Source: Yeosuana marina (GTDB lineage: Bacteria > Bacteroidota > Bacteroidia > Flavobacteriales > Flavobacteriaceae). Taken from it: DNA of 64,000 nt. Positions 24,887-33,492 of this stretch are shown one piece after another (within the stretch, counting starts at the first letter, position 1; each line of letters starts with the position of its first letter). The stretch is taken from positions 195,075-259,074 of the forward strand of contig NZ_JAAKGI010000037.1 in assembly GCF_011762485.1 (NCBI RefSeq). The letters run 5' to 3'. The position numbers were made by a program, and so were the translations under genes. The notes beneath the pieces were generated by a model. The model did no database searches. It had not been told where the DNA came from and worked only from the letters and a program-made list of their open reading frames with translations.

Positions 24887-26722
24887 ATGAAATACGTATT
24901 TACTTGCTTAATAACCGTATTGTTTTTCTTTTCTTGTAATAAAGAAAAGAAAAATAACGAAGCGCAAATTGCAACGCTTTCAGAGACCAAAAAATCGTTT
25001 AAAACCTATTGTAATCCCATCGATATAGATTATTCTTATATGTCACATTACAGAGCCAAAAACAAGGTGTCTTATCGATCTGGTGCAGACCCTGCTGTGG
25101 TGAATTTTAAAGGAAAATATTTTATGTTTGTTACACGTTCTCATGGCTATTGGATGTCTGATGATATGAGTAATTGGACTTTTATAAAACCTCAAAGCTG
25201 GTATTTTAATGGGTGTAATGCACCTGCTGCAGTGGTTAAAGATGGAAAAATATTAGTCTATGGTGACCCTTCCGGAAGCGGTGCTGTTATTGAAACTGAT
25301 AATCCCGAACTAGGAGATTGGAAAACCAATTACGCAGTTTTAGATATTCCCGGTGGCATTCAAGATCCCGATTTATTTGTAGATGACGATGGTAAAGTAT
25401 ATTTATATGAGGAGTCTTCAAATTTGTGGCCAATTCGCGTGGTAGAATTAGATGCTGATAATTATTATATTCCGAAAGGAGATGAAAAAGATTTGTTTAC
25501 GCTTCACCCAGATGCACATGGTTGGGAGCGTTTTGGTCAAAATCATAGGTCTGATTTAGCGCCTTACATTGAAGGTCCGTGGATGGTGAAACACGATAGT
25601 ATTTATTATTTGGAGTATGGAGCACCTGGCACGCAATGGAATGTATATGCTGATGGTGTTTATACGAGTAAAAGTCCGTTAGGGCCTTTTGAATATGCGC
25701 CTTACAACCCTATTTCTTATAAACCCGGCGGATTTTTAAAAGGGGCTGGACATGGCAGCACGGTTAAAGATAATAACGGAAAATATTGGCATTATTCAAC
25801 GATGGCGATATCTGTAAATTATAAATTTGAACGTCGTATTGGTATGTACCCAGCAGGATTTGAAGACAACGGACAAATGTATGTTAATACGGCCTATGGC
25901 GATTATCCACATTATTTACCAGACACCAAAGTTGACGAACATAAAGAACGATTTACAGGCTGGATGTTACTATCTTATAACAAGCCGGTAAAAACAAATT
26001 CTCCATTAGTAAAAAAAGATATTAATGTGGTAGATGAAAGCGAATCTGGCTTCATGCAAAAACAAATTAAAGAGTTTGATATTTCTAAAATTAATGATGA
26101 GGAAATTCGCTCGTATTGGGTGTCACAGTCTAATAACGATTCTATTTATGTTGAAATTGATTTAGAACGTAAAATGAATGTAAAAGCTATTCAAATAAAC
26201 TTTCAAGATTTTAATAGTGACATTTTTGGTAGACCAGATAATTTAAGGCAACAGTTTGTGATTCAATCTTCTTTAGATGGAAAATCATGGAACACCATTG
26301 TAGATTATTCTGAAAACAAAAAAGATATGCCTCATGCTTATGTAGAGTTAAAAGACGCTGTAGATGCTAGGTATATTCGGTACAATCATGTGTATTGTAC
26401 TAATAATTATTTATCAATTTCAGAATTTAGAGTATTCGGAAACGGGTATGGAGATGTTCCACACAAACCATTCAATTTAAAAATCACAAGACAAGCAGAC
26501 AAACGCAATGCTGATTTAGCATGGGATAAAGATGAAAATGCCACTGGATATGTAGTGTATTGGGGTATTGCAAAAGATAAATTAAACTTATCGGTATTAA
26601 TGTATGACAATCCAAATTATGAATTGAGAGCATTAAACAACAATCAATCATACTATATGCAAGTAGAATCCTTTAATGAAAATGGTATTTCAGAAAAAAG
26701 TAATATTATTTTTGTTGAATAA
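24887..26722 (+). CDS. GH43-family hydrolase with discoidin and FN3 domains, lipoprotein
   Basis: 611 residues. The lipoprotein leader ends at Cys17. A five-bladed GH43 domain shows all three acid residues in their usual settings: Asp68 in GADPAVV (base), Asp159 or neighbour in QDPDLF (pKa modulator), and Glu near 228 in IEGPWM (acid). A discoidin/F5-8C module follows (about 395-525, YVEIDLERKMNVKAI...RYIRYNHVY), then an FN3 domain (about 530-605) ending NGISEKSN. Known GH43 enzymes mostly act on arabinose, xylose or galactose linkages, so its place in a beta-1,2-glucan locus points to another sugar on the substrate or a non-standard specificity. It lies 40 bases after the GH3 gene. Confidence 0.82.
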   Translation: MKYVFTCLITVLFFFSCNKEKKNNEAQIATLSETKKSFKTYCNPIDIDYSYMSHYRAKNKVSYRSGADPAVVNFKGKYFMFVTRSHGYWMSDDMSNWTFIKPQSWYFNGCNAPAAVVKDGKILVYGDPSGSGAVIETDNPELGDWKTNYAVLDIPGGIQDPDLFVDDDGKVYLYEESSNLWPIRVVELDADNYYIPKGDEKDLFTLHPDAHGWERFGQNHRSDLAPYIEGPWMVKHDSIYYLEYGAPGTQWNVYADGVYTSKSPLGPFEYAPYNPISYKPGGFLKGAGHGSTVKDNNGKYWHYSTMAISVNYKFERRIGMYPAGFEDNGQMYVNTAYGDYPHYLPDTKVDEHKERFTGWMLLSYNKPVKTNSPLVKKDINVVDESESGFMQKQIKEFDISKINDEEIRSYWVSQSNNDSIYVEIDLERKMNVKAIQINFQDFNSDIFGRPDNLRQQFVIQSSLDGKSWNTIVDYSENKKDMPHAYVELKDAVDARYIRYNHVYCTNNYLSISEFRVFGNGYGDVPHKPFNLKITRQADKRNADLAWDKDENATGYVVYWGIAKDKLNLSVLMYDNPNYELRALNNNQSYYMQVESFNENGISEKSNIIFVE

Positions 26723-26734
26723 AACCAATTTAAA

Positions 26735-27559
26735 ATGAAGTCTTTCTTAACAGTAATTTGTTTCTTTTTCTTGATGAATATAAAAGCTCAAGACGTCTCA
26801 GTTATGACGTATAATATTAAACTGGATTATCCAAAGGAAGGGGAGAATAGCTGGATCAACAGAAAACCATTTTTTATCAATCAATTAAAATTCTATAATC
26901 CAGATATTTTGGGTGTTCAAGAAGCGCTTCCTAATCAAATGAAAGATATGGATAGCTTATTAACCGATTATAATTTTGTTGGTGTTGGAAGAGATGATGG
27001 CAAGGATAAAGGCGAGTATTCGGCTATTTTTTATAATCACGAAACCTTTAAAGTTTTAAAATCATCAACATTTTGGTTGTCCGACACACCAGAACAAGTC
27101 TCTATGGGTTGGGATGCGGTATGTAACAGAGTTTGTACATATGCCTTACTACAAAATAAAAAAACGAATGAGAGGCTTTTGGTATTTAATACCCATTTTG
27201 ATCATGTTGGTTTAGAGGCACGGAAAAATAGTGCGCTTTTAATTATTAAAAAAATAAAGGAAATCAATACAAATAACCTTCCCGTAGTTCTTATGGGTGA
27301 TTTTAATATGGAAGAATCTCATGAAAGTATTCAGTACATTAAAACATATTTAAAAGACTCTCAAGAAATTTCTAAAGTTGTATTTGGTCCAACAGGAACA
27401 TTCAATGGTTTTAATTTTAACGAACCTGTTACCAGACGAATCGATTTTATTTTTGTTAGTCCTAAAATAGAGGTTGATAAATACGGTATTCTAAGTGATA
27501 ATAAGGATTGTAAATATCCATCAGATCATTTACCTGTTTATGTAGAGTTGAAAATATAG
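26735..27559 (+). CDS. Secreted endonuclease/exonuclease/phosphatase-fold phosphoesterase
   Basis: 274 residues. A signal peptide (cut near residue 18, IKAQ) precedes a complete DNase-I-like fold: MTYNIKLD, GVQEAL (metal-binding Glu), NTHFDHVG, MGDFNM, RIDFIFVS and the C-terminal SDHLPV His. All catalytic motifs are present. The superfamily includes nucleases, inositol phosphatases and sphingomyelinases. This secreted form, 12 bases downstream of the GH43 gene and last in the operon, could remove phosphoglycerol- or phosphocholine-like groups from glucan, or scavenge phosphate. The substrate cannot be told from sequence. It is followed by a bidirectional terminator. Confidence 0.82.
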   Translation: MKSFLTVICFFFLMNIKAQDVSVMTYNIKLDYPKEGENSWINRKPFFINQLKFYNPDILGVQEALPNQMKDMDSLLTDYNFVGVGRDDGKDKGEYSAIFYNHETFKVLKSSTFWLSDTPEQVSMGWDAVCNRVCTYALLQNKKTNERLLVFNTHFDHVGLEARKNSALLIIKKIKEINTNNLPVVLMGDFNMEESHESIQYIKTYLKDSQEISKVVFGPTGTFNGFNFNEPVTRRIDFIFVSPKIEVDKYGILSDNKDCKYPSDHLPVYVELKI

Positions 27560-27589
27560 GCTACGTTTTAGTAATATTCTTAAAAACAA

Positions 27590-27625
27590 AAAATCCCGTA
27601 AACATTAAAGTTTCGGGATTTTTTT
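27590..27625 (+). terminator. Bidirectional terminator between the glucan locus and tRNA-Phe
   Basis: AATCCCG at 27592-27598 pairs with CGGGATT at 27614-27620, followed by five further T on the plus strand. The plus strand has an A-rich stretch before the stem, which gives the U-run for minus-strand transcripts of the tRNA. It serves both directions. Confidence 0.75.
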
Positions 27626-27626
27626 G

Positions 27627-27699
27627 TGGTACCTCCAGGAATCGAACCAGGGACACAAGGATTTTCAGTCCTTTGCTCTACCAACTGAGCTAAGGTACC
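27627..27699 (-). tRNA. tRNA-Phe (GAA anticodon)
   Basis: On the minus strand, 73 bases fold into a full cloverleaf. Acceptor arm GGTACCT pairs with its complement AGGTACC and discriminator A. A D-loop with AGCTCAGTTGGTAGAGC and T-arm TGGTTCGATTCCTGG are present. The anticodon loop CTGAAAATC gives GAA, so phenylalanine. CCA is not encoded. It has its own promoter at 27715-27747. Confidence 0.95.
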
Positions 27700-27714
27700 T
27701 CACTAAAGCGGATG

Positions 27715-27747
27715 CAAATATATATTCATTTTTATTATCCGCCAAAA
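27715..27747 (-). promoter_or_regulatory. Bacteroidota-type promoter for tRNA-Phe
   Basis: On the minus strand TATATTTG (27722-27715) is a perfect -7 box, preceded at 20 bp by TTTTG (27747-27743) as -33 box. The start point would fall about 7 bases downstream, a few bases before the tRNA 5' end at 27699. Confidence 0.7.
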
Positions 27748-27795
27748 GAAAATTATAAAAAATGGTTTTGTAAATTTACAACTTTCAATAATGTA

Positions 27796-28527
27796 ATGAA
27801 TTTAATAATTGATGTTGGAAATACTTTTGTGAAACTTGCTGTCTTTGAGGGAGATAATATAGTTTGCAAAAAAAGTATTGAGCTTAAGTTTATTTTAAAA
27901 CATATTGATTTATTGAAAAAAGAATATAAATCAATCAAAAAAGCGATTATTTCATCTGTTGGTAAACTAAAAACAGCGGATGTCGATTATATTAAGAAGT
28001 CTTTTGATTTAGTTCATTTAGATTCAGAAACCAAGTTACCATTTATAAATTGTTACGAAACACCTAAAACACTAGGGCTAGATAGAATAGCTTTAGTGTG
28101 TGCTGCTATTCAACAATTTCCAAAAAGTAACGTTCTTGTTATTGATGCGGGTACATGCATTACCTATGATTTTGTTACAAGTAATAACAACTATTTGGGA
28201 GGAGCAATTTCGCCAGGTATGAGGATGCGGTATCAGTCACTGCATAGTTTTACAGCAAATTTACCAATGTTAGAGTCAGAAATTCCAAAAAGTATTGTTG
28301 GCAACTCTACAAATAACTCTATACATTCTGGAGTTATTTTTGGTATTCTTAACGAAATAGACGGAGTTATTTGTCAATATAAAGAAAAATATAAAGATTT
28401 AACAGTTATTTTAACAGGCGGGGACGCTAATTTCTTGTCTAAACAATTAAAAAGTAGCATATTTGCCAACTCTAATTTCCTTTTAGAGGGATTAAATTAT
28501 ATTATACAAATTAATTCAAACGAATGA
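27796..28527 (+). CDS. coaX: Type III pantothenate kinase
   Basis: 243 residues from the ATG at 27796. A longer frame from 27712 would add 28 residues before the family's usual start, which is IDVGNTFVKLAVFEGD right at the N-terminus. Motifs of the CoaX ASKHA fold are complete: the DVGNT phosphate-1 site, LGLDRIALVCAA near residues 93-104, VLVIDAGTCITYDFV (second phosphate site with Asp), and GGAISPGMRMRYQSLH. It phosphorylates pantothenate in the first step of CoA synthesis, is cytosolic and needs a monovalent cation. Its stop overlaps the next start by 4 bases (ATGA), so the downstream outer-membrane genes are translated together with it. Confidence 0.92.
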   Translation: MNLIIDVGNTFVKLAVFEGDNIVCKKSIELKFILKHIDLLKKEYKSIKKAIISSVGKLKTADVDYIKKSFDLVHLDSETKLPFINCYETPKTLGLDRIALVCAAIQQFPKSNVLVIDAGTCITYDFVTSNNNYLGGAISPGMRMRYQSLHSFTANLPMLESEIPKSIVGNSTNNSIHSGVIFGILNEIDGVICQYKEKYKDLTVILTGGDANFLSKQLKSSIFANSNFLLEGLNYIIQINSNE

Positions 28528-29828
28528 TAAAAAAACTTGTAATAGTTTTTATTGCTTTTTTCGCAATTCAAAGTTACGCTCAACAAGGTACAGCTTCACC
28601 TTATTCTTTTTACGGTATTGGAAGTCTTAAATTTAAAGGCACAGTTGAAAATAGAAGTATGGGAGGATTAAGTATTTACACAGATAGTATTCATGTAAAT
28701 TTAAGAAATCCAGCATCGTACGCAACTCCAAATCTTAGCTCATTTGGAGGGGAAAGCAGGCCTGTAAAATTTACGGTAGGAGGAAGCCATTCAAGTTTAA
28801 ATCTTAAAAGTAGCTCAAGTAGCGACAAAGCTACGTCAACATCATTTGATTATATTGCACTTTCAATACCTATGGGCAAATTTGGTTTTGGTTTTGGGTT
28901 AATGCCTTATACTTCTGTAGGTTACAAATTGGAAAGTGTTAATAGTGATGGAGATCTTTTAAACAGATTTCGTGGTCAAGGAGGTCTTAACAAGGTCTAT
29001 TTAGGTATGGGGTATATGCTTACTAAAGATTTAAGTATTGGTGTTGATGCAAGTTATAATTTTGGAAACATTACAAATAGTACCGTTGAATATATTTATG
29101 ATTCAGAAGGTGTACCTCTGTTATACAATTCAAGAGAGAATAATAGGTCAGATTTAAGTGGTTTAAATGTGAATTTTGGATTAACATACAAAAAACTGTT
29201 AAAGGATAAATATGAGTTTGTTACAGGAATTACGTATACTCCAAAAAGTAATTTAACTTCAAATAACACACGCTCATTTTCAACAATAACAACAGGTGCT
29301 TCAGGGCAAGAATTTGTGTTAAATACTGTAGAAACTGATCTCAATGCAGTTGGATTGCAGCAAACAGATTTAACCTTACCCTCCAAATTTTCAATAGGAG
29401 TGGGTATAGGAAAACCAAGAAAATGGTTTGTTGGTTCAGAATATACGGCTCAACAAACCAGTAAATTTTTTAATCCGCTTTATAGTAGCACTACAACAAA
29501 TTACGAAGACGCTAGCACTATTTCGTTGGGAGGATTTTATATTCCACAATATAATTCGTTTACAAGTTACTTTAAACGAGTGGTTTACAGGGCAGGTTTG
29601 CACTTTGAAAAAACAGGTTTAATCATAAATAATGAGTCAATTAAAGAGTTTGGCATGTCTTTTGGATTAGGATTACCTGTAGGGGATATATTCTCAAATG
29701 CAAATTTAGGCGTAGAAATTGGAAAACGTGGAACAACTAGTAGTAATTTAATCCAAGAGAATTTCATTAATTTCCAATTAAGTTTATCTTTGAACGATAG
29801 ATGGTTCCAAAAACGAAAATATGACTAA
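28524..29828 (+). CDS. Outer-membrane beta-barrel protein, unknown substrate
   Basis: 434 residues. A signal peptide (cut near residue 20, SYAQQ) is followed by glycine-rich alternating strands of a beta barrel: ASPYSFYGIGSLKFKG near the N-terminus, NLRNPASYA, FGFGFGLMPYTSVGYKL, and a YLGMGYMLTKDLSIGVDASYNFG hairpin. It looks like the FadL/OMPP1-like or PorV-like flavobacterial barrels, but I cannot assign a specific family. It is translationally coupled to coaX and followed 18 bases later by a TPR gene and lptC. This place in an envelope-biogenesis operon suggests a housekeeping role rather than nutrient uptake. Confidence 0.75.
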   Translation: MIKKLVIVFIAFFAIQSYAQQGTASPYSFYGIGSLKFKGTVENRSMGGLSIYTDSIHVNLRNPASYATPNLSSFGGESRPVKFTVGGSHSSLNLKSSSSSDKATSTSFDYIALSIPMGKFGFGFGLMPYTSVGYKLESVNSDGDLLNRFRGQGGLNKVYLGMGYMLTKDLSIGVDASYNFGNITNSTVEYIYDSEGVPLLYNSRENNRSDLSGLNVNFGLTYKKLLKDKYEFVTGITYTPKSNLTSNNTRSFSTITTGASGQEFVLNTVETDLNAVGLQQTDLTLPSKFSIGVGIGKPRKWFVGSEYTAQQTSKFFNPLYSSTTTNYEDASTISLGGFYIPQYNSFTSYFKRVVYRAGLHFEKTGLIINNESIKEFGMSFGLGLPVGDIFSNANLGVEIGKRGTTSSNLIQENFINFQLSLSLNDRWFQKRKYD

Positions 29829-29846
29829 CAACGTAAATTTTTTATT

Positions 29847-31226
29847 ATGAAAACGAAAATTACTTTATTACTAACATTATTTTTTGTTGGCATGGTGTCT
29901 TTTGCCCAGCAAGATGAAGAATGTATGACGAAGCTATCCATATTCCATGAATATGTAAAAGCGAAAAACTTTGATGCTGCATATCAGCCATGGATGGATG
30001 TTAGAAAAAAATGTCCAAAATTTAATAATGCCATCTATATTGACGGAGAGAAAATTTTAGAGTATAAAATTGAAAACTCTTCTGGAGCTGAAAAAATTGC
30101 ATTTATTGAAGATTTGATAAAAGAGTGGAAAGAGCGTGAGGAAAATTTTCCAAGCAAAACGCCAAAAGGAGAGTATGCTGCTCAAGCTTGTCAGTTAATG
30201 TACGATAATAGAGAGCTTTTAGGGAAATCTGATTCAGACTTGTATGCTTGTTTTGATGCCGCTTATAATCTAGATAAAGAAACGTTTACAAGTCCAAAAA
30301 GTTTATATACCTATTTCTCTTTAATGGTTGATTTGTATGATGCTAAGCAAAAACCAGCTGCAGATTTATTTAATAAATATGATGACGTTGTTGAGAAAGT
30401 TGAAGTAGAAGTAAAAAATTATTCTGAAAAGCTTAATGAACTTCTTGCCAAAGAAGAAGCAGGAACTGCGCTTACAAGTAAAGAAGAAAGATATAAAAAA
30501 TATTACGAAAGTTACTTAAATGCTTATGATCAAATTTCTGGAAGTATTGACCAAAAATTAGGAGATAGAGCGAACTGTGAAAATTTAATACCACTGTACC
30601 AAAAAGGATTTGAAGAAAATAAAGCAAATGCAGTTTGGTTACAAAGAGCGGCAGGAAAAATGTCTGAAAAAGATTGTACAGATGATCCATTGTTCTTTAA
30701 ATTAGTAAATGCATACCATGCGTTAAGTCCGTCTGCGAGTTCAGCATATTACTTAGGAATCTTAAAAGATAAAGAAGGCAAATCAAACGAAGCTATCGCT
30801 TTTTATGAAGAAGCCATTAAATTAGAAACAGATAACTTTAAAAAAGCAAAACTTAATAATAGAATAGGTTTAAAGTTAAAAGCTAAAGGTAACTATGGAA
30901 GAGCTAGAAGTTTCTTTAGAGAAGCGCTTAGATTAAACCCTTCAGATGGTCATCCTCATTTGTCAATAGCAGCTATGTATGCAGCTAGCGCCAATAGTTG
31001 TGGTGATACTAACTTTAATAAAAGAGCTGTTTTCTGGTTAGCTGCAGATGAAGCAAGAAAAGCAGCAAGCCAAGATCCAACTTTAAGAAAGGCAGCTTCG
31101 CAAACAGCAGAAAATTATTTAGCAAAAGCACCAACTAAATCAGATATATTTAGTGAAAATAATGGCGGACAAGTAATTAAAATTGGTTGTTGGATTGGGG
31201 CTTCTGTTACAGTGCCTAAAATTTAA
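29847..31226 (+). CDS. Secreted tetratricopeptide-repeat protein
   Basis: 459 residues with a signal peptide (MVSFAQQ, cut near residue 21). Helical repeats run through the chain: an early pair around KAKNFDAAYQPWMDVRKKCP, and clear TPR units near residues 300-385 (ASSAYYLGILKDKEGKSNEAIAFYEEAIKL, in pieces, then NYGRARSFFREALRLNP). A Lys/Glu-rich coiled helix lies near residues 180-225. It is periplasmic or surface-bound. It lies between the barrel protein and lptC with no gap to lptC (start at 31227), so it may be part of an outer-membrane assembly process. No enzyme motif was found. Confidence 0.8.
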   Translation: MKTKITLLLTLFFVGMVSFAQQDEECMTKLSIFHEYVKAKNFDAAYQPWMDVRKKCPKFNNAIYIDGEKILEYKIENSSGAEKIAFIEDLIKEWKEREENFPSKTPKGEYAAQACQLMYDNRELLGKSDSDLYACFDAAYNLDKETFTSPKSLYTYFSLMVDLYDAKQKPAADLFNKYDDVVEKVEVEVKNYSEKLNELLAKEEAGTALTSKEERYKKYYESYLNAYDQISGSIDQKLGDRANCENLIPLYQKGFEENKANAVWLQRAAGKMSEKDCTDDPLFFKLVNAYHALSPSASSAYYLGILKDKEGKSNEAIAFYEEAIKLETDNFKKAKLNNRIGLKLKAKGNYGRARSFFREALRLNPSDGHPHLSIAAMYAASANSCGDTNFNKRAVFWLAADEARKAASQDPTLRKAASQTAENYLAKAPTKSDIFSENNGGQVIKIGCWIGASVTVPKI

Positions 31227-31781
31227 ATGCCAAGTATAAAAACACATAACAAACTATTTATGGTCACAGCATTTGCTGTGACCATGTTTTTTTCATGTAA
31301 AAACAATTTAAATGACATTCAGAAAATTGGTATTTCTGAAAATGAGCCTTTTGGAGTTTCAGAGAATATCAATTTTAAATATACCGATTCTGGTATAATG
31401 AAAGCGAATCTGTTAAGTCCTAAAATGCTGGATTATTCTAATAGAGAATTTTCATTTAAAGAATTTCCTGATGGTATTGATTTAGATATTTACGATGATG
31501 ACAATAATAAAAGTAAAGTATTAGCTGATTATGCTATTATTTATGATGCGACTGGGCTTGTAGATTTACAAGGACACGTTGTTATTGCAACACATACTAA
31601 GGATACCTTATTTGCAGAACAATTATATTATGACCAAAACAAAGAATGGTTGTTTACGAATAAACCAGTAACTTTTAGAACAGGAACAGATTTAATAAAC
31701 GGTAATGGCTTTGATTCTGATACCAAGTTTACAAATGCTGAAGTGTTGGAAATAGATGGTGTTATAACGCTTAAAGAATAA
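31227..31781 (+). CDS. lptC: LPS export periplasmic protein LptC
   Basis: 184 residues. A single N-terminal leader with Cys24 (FFSC) suggests a lipoprotein form, as is common in Bacteroidota, rather than the plain membrane anchor of E. coli LptC. The rest is the beta-jelly-roll of LptC/OstA: KYTDSGIMKANLLSPKM, FPDGIDLDIYDDD, VLADYAIIYDATGLVDLQGHVVI and TKDTLFAEQLYYDQ. It links the LptB2FG transporter to LptA in carrying lipopolysaccharide out. The gene abuts the TPR gene. Its length is slightly below E. coli LptC. Confidence 0.8.
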   Translation: MPSIKTHNKLFMVTAFAVTMFFSCKNNLNDIQKIGISENEPFGVSENINFKYTDSGIMKANLLSPKMLDYSNREFSFKEFPDGIDLDIYDDDNNKSKVLADYAIIYDATGLVDLQGHVVIATHTKDTLFAEQLYYDQNKEWLFTNKPVTFRTGTDLINGNGFDSDTKFTNAEVLEIDGVITLKE

Positions 31782-31818
31782 TACGTAAACAATAAAATAA
31801 CCTCACAACTTTTTTAAG

Positions 31819-31826
31819 TATCTTTG
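31819..31826 (+). promoter_or_regulatory. -7 box before the small membrane protein gene
   Basis: TATCTTTG matches the Bacteroidota -7 consensus TAnnTTTG, 28 bases before the ATG at 31855. A good -33 box is not visible. It probably drives 31855-33339 apart from the coaX-lptC genes. Confidence 0.5.
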
Positions 31827-31854
31827 TATTTAATTTTAGATTTAAAAATTTTCT

Positions 31855-32049
31855 ATGAAGCTTGCTAAGTTTTTTCAATACGCGTATTTAACTTTTGCAG
31901 CCTTATTTTTGTATGATGTTTTTAACAAATATATTACACAAGGTGATATTGCTTATGTCTCTTTATTGTTTGCTGCGTTAGCTGTTTTTATGTTTTTTTT
32001 CAGACGAAAATTCAGAAAGAAGTATGAAAATAAAGATAATTCAAAATAA
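31855..32049 (+). CDS. Small membrane protein, unknown function
   Basis: 64 residues. Two hydrophobic spans (about residues 10-25 and 33-50) are separated by NKYITQGDIAYV, and the C-terminus is strongly basic (RRKFRKKYENKDNSK), which faces the cytosol by the positive-inside rule. The family is not recognised. It is directly followed (0-base gap) by the CorC/HlyC-type gene, which it may support. It has its own -7 box upstream. Confidence 0.65.
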   Translation: MKLAKFFQYAYLTFAALFLYDVFNKYITQGDIAYVSLLFAALAVFMFFFRRKFRKKYENKDNSK

Positions 32050-33339
32050 ATGAGTTTTTATGTTATTATCATAATTGTTTCATTAATTCTATCTGCTTTT
32101 TTCTCAGGCATGGAGATTGCCTATGTATCTTCAAACAAAATACATATCGAAATAGAAAAAAAGCAAGAAGGGTTTTTAGCTAAAGTGCTAACCAAGCTTA
32201 CAGCAAAACCTTCAAAATATATTGCCACGATGCTTATTGGTAATAATATAGCATTGGTTATTTATGGGTTTTTTATGGGTGATGTGTTAGTGCAATGGTT
32301 TCAATCTTTGTTGCCAGTCAATTCAACGTTTGTAACCTATTTGCTTACAGATTTAAGCTTGTTAACCCAAACTATTATATCAACACTTATTATTTTAATT
32401 ACGGCTGAATTTCTGCCTAAAGTATTTTTTCAAGTTTATTCAAACACGTTATTAAAAGTATTGGCTATTCCAGCATACTTTTTTTATTTGATTTTTACAT
32501 TTATAGCAGATTTTGTTATTTGGATTTCAGATATGATATTAAGACAATTTTTTAAAACTGAAGGAGATCAAATACAATTAGCATTTACCAAAGTTGAATT
32601 GGGTAATTATATTAGTGAGCAAATGGAATCTGTAGAAGCTCATGAGAATGTTGATTCAGAAATTCAAATTTTTCAAAATGCATTAGAATTTTCCGAGGTA
32701 AAAGCTCGAGAAGTGATGGTTCCTAGAACAGAAATTATAGCTGTAGAACTCAATAATTCTATTAAAACGTTAAACGCCTTGTTTACAGAGTCTGGTTGTA
32801 CTAAAATTATAGTTTATAATGACACCATTGATGATATTTTAGGATATGTTCACTCCTTTGAGTTATTTAAAAAACCTAAGGATATAAAATCTATTATTCT
32901 TCCTGTTGAATTTGTACCTGAAACGGTTTTAATTAAAGACGTACTAAATGTGCTCATTAAAAAGCGTAAAAGTATTGCTGTTGTTTTAGATGAATACGGC
33001 GGAACGTCTGGTATTATGACAGTTGAAGACATTGTAGAAGAATTATTTGGCGAAATAGAAGATGAACACGATACCATTGATTTAATTGAGGAACGATTAG
33101 ATAACGATAATTTTAAGTTTTCAGCTCGTTTAGAAGTCGATTATATTAATGAAACCTATAAAATTAATTTGCCTGAAGGAGAAAATTATGAAACATTGGG
33201 AGGGCTAATTGTAAATCATACAGAGGAGATTCCTATGCAAAATGATGTGGTTGTTATTGATATGTTTCAGTTCACAATTTTAGAAGTTTCAAACACTAAA
33301 ATTGATATGGTAGAACTAAAGCTTTTAAAAGAAGATTAA
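32050..33339 (+). CDS. CorC/HlyC (CNNM) family membrane transporter with CBS domains
   Basis: 429 residues. An N-terminal DUF21/CNNM membrane domain (about 1-170, several spans, with an SGMEIAYVSSNK motif near residue 19) is followed by two CBS domains (about 205-320: EVMVPRTEIIAVE, then LDEYGGTSGIMTVEDIVEELFGEIEDE). A C-terminal CorC_HlyC domain (about 340-425) completes the architecture. Such proteins handle divalent cations, chiefly magnesium or cobalt export. Flavobacterial paralogs include GldE, which helps gliding-lipoprotein assembly. Without neighbours such as gldD the GldE identity is not supported here. It is of normal length. Confidence 0.85.
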   Translation: MSFYVIIIIVSLILSAFFSGMEIAYVSSNKIHIEIEKKQEGFLAKVLTKLTAKPSKYIATMLIGNNIALVIYGFFMGDVLVQWFQSLLPVNSTFVTYLLTDLSLLTQTIISTLIILITAEFLPKVFFQVYSNTLLKVLAIPAYFFYLIFTFIADFVIWISDMILRQFFKTEGDQIQLAFTKVELGNYISEQMESVEAHENVDSEIQIFQNALEFSEVKAREVMVPRTEIIAVELNNSIKTLNALFTESGCTKIIVYNDTIDDILGYVHSFELFKKPKDIKSIILPVEFVPETVLIKDVLNVLIKKRKSIAVVLDEYGGTSGIMTVEDIVEELFGEIEDEHDTIDLIEERLDNDNFKFSARLEVDYINETYKINLPEGENYETLGGLIVNHTEEIPMQNDVVVIDMFQFTILEVSNTKIDMVELKLLKED

Positions 33340-33492
33340 ATTAGCCTAGTTAATGTAATTAAAGCATCTTTCTACTTTTATTATTAAATAGAAAATGGTA
33401 TTTTCGCGCACAATATTTTTGATACTATAAAAAATAACAAACTTAACAAGATAATGACCCGTAAAAAGGTTTTATAATAATTTAACTTACAA

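Noticed and set aside
32050..33339. Naming the CorC/HlyC-type gene gldE.
   Set aside because: The architecture fits several paralogs and no gliding genes lie nearby, so the specific name is not supported.
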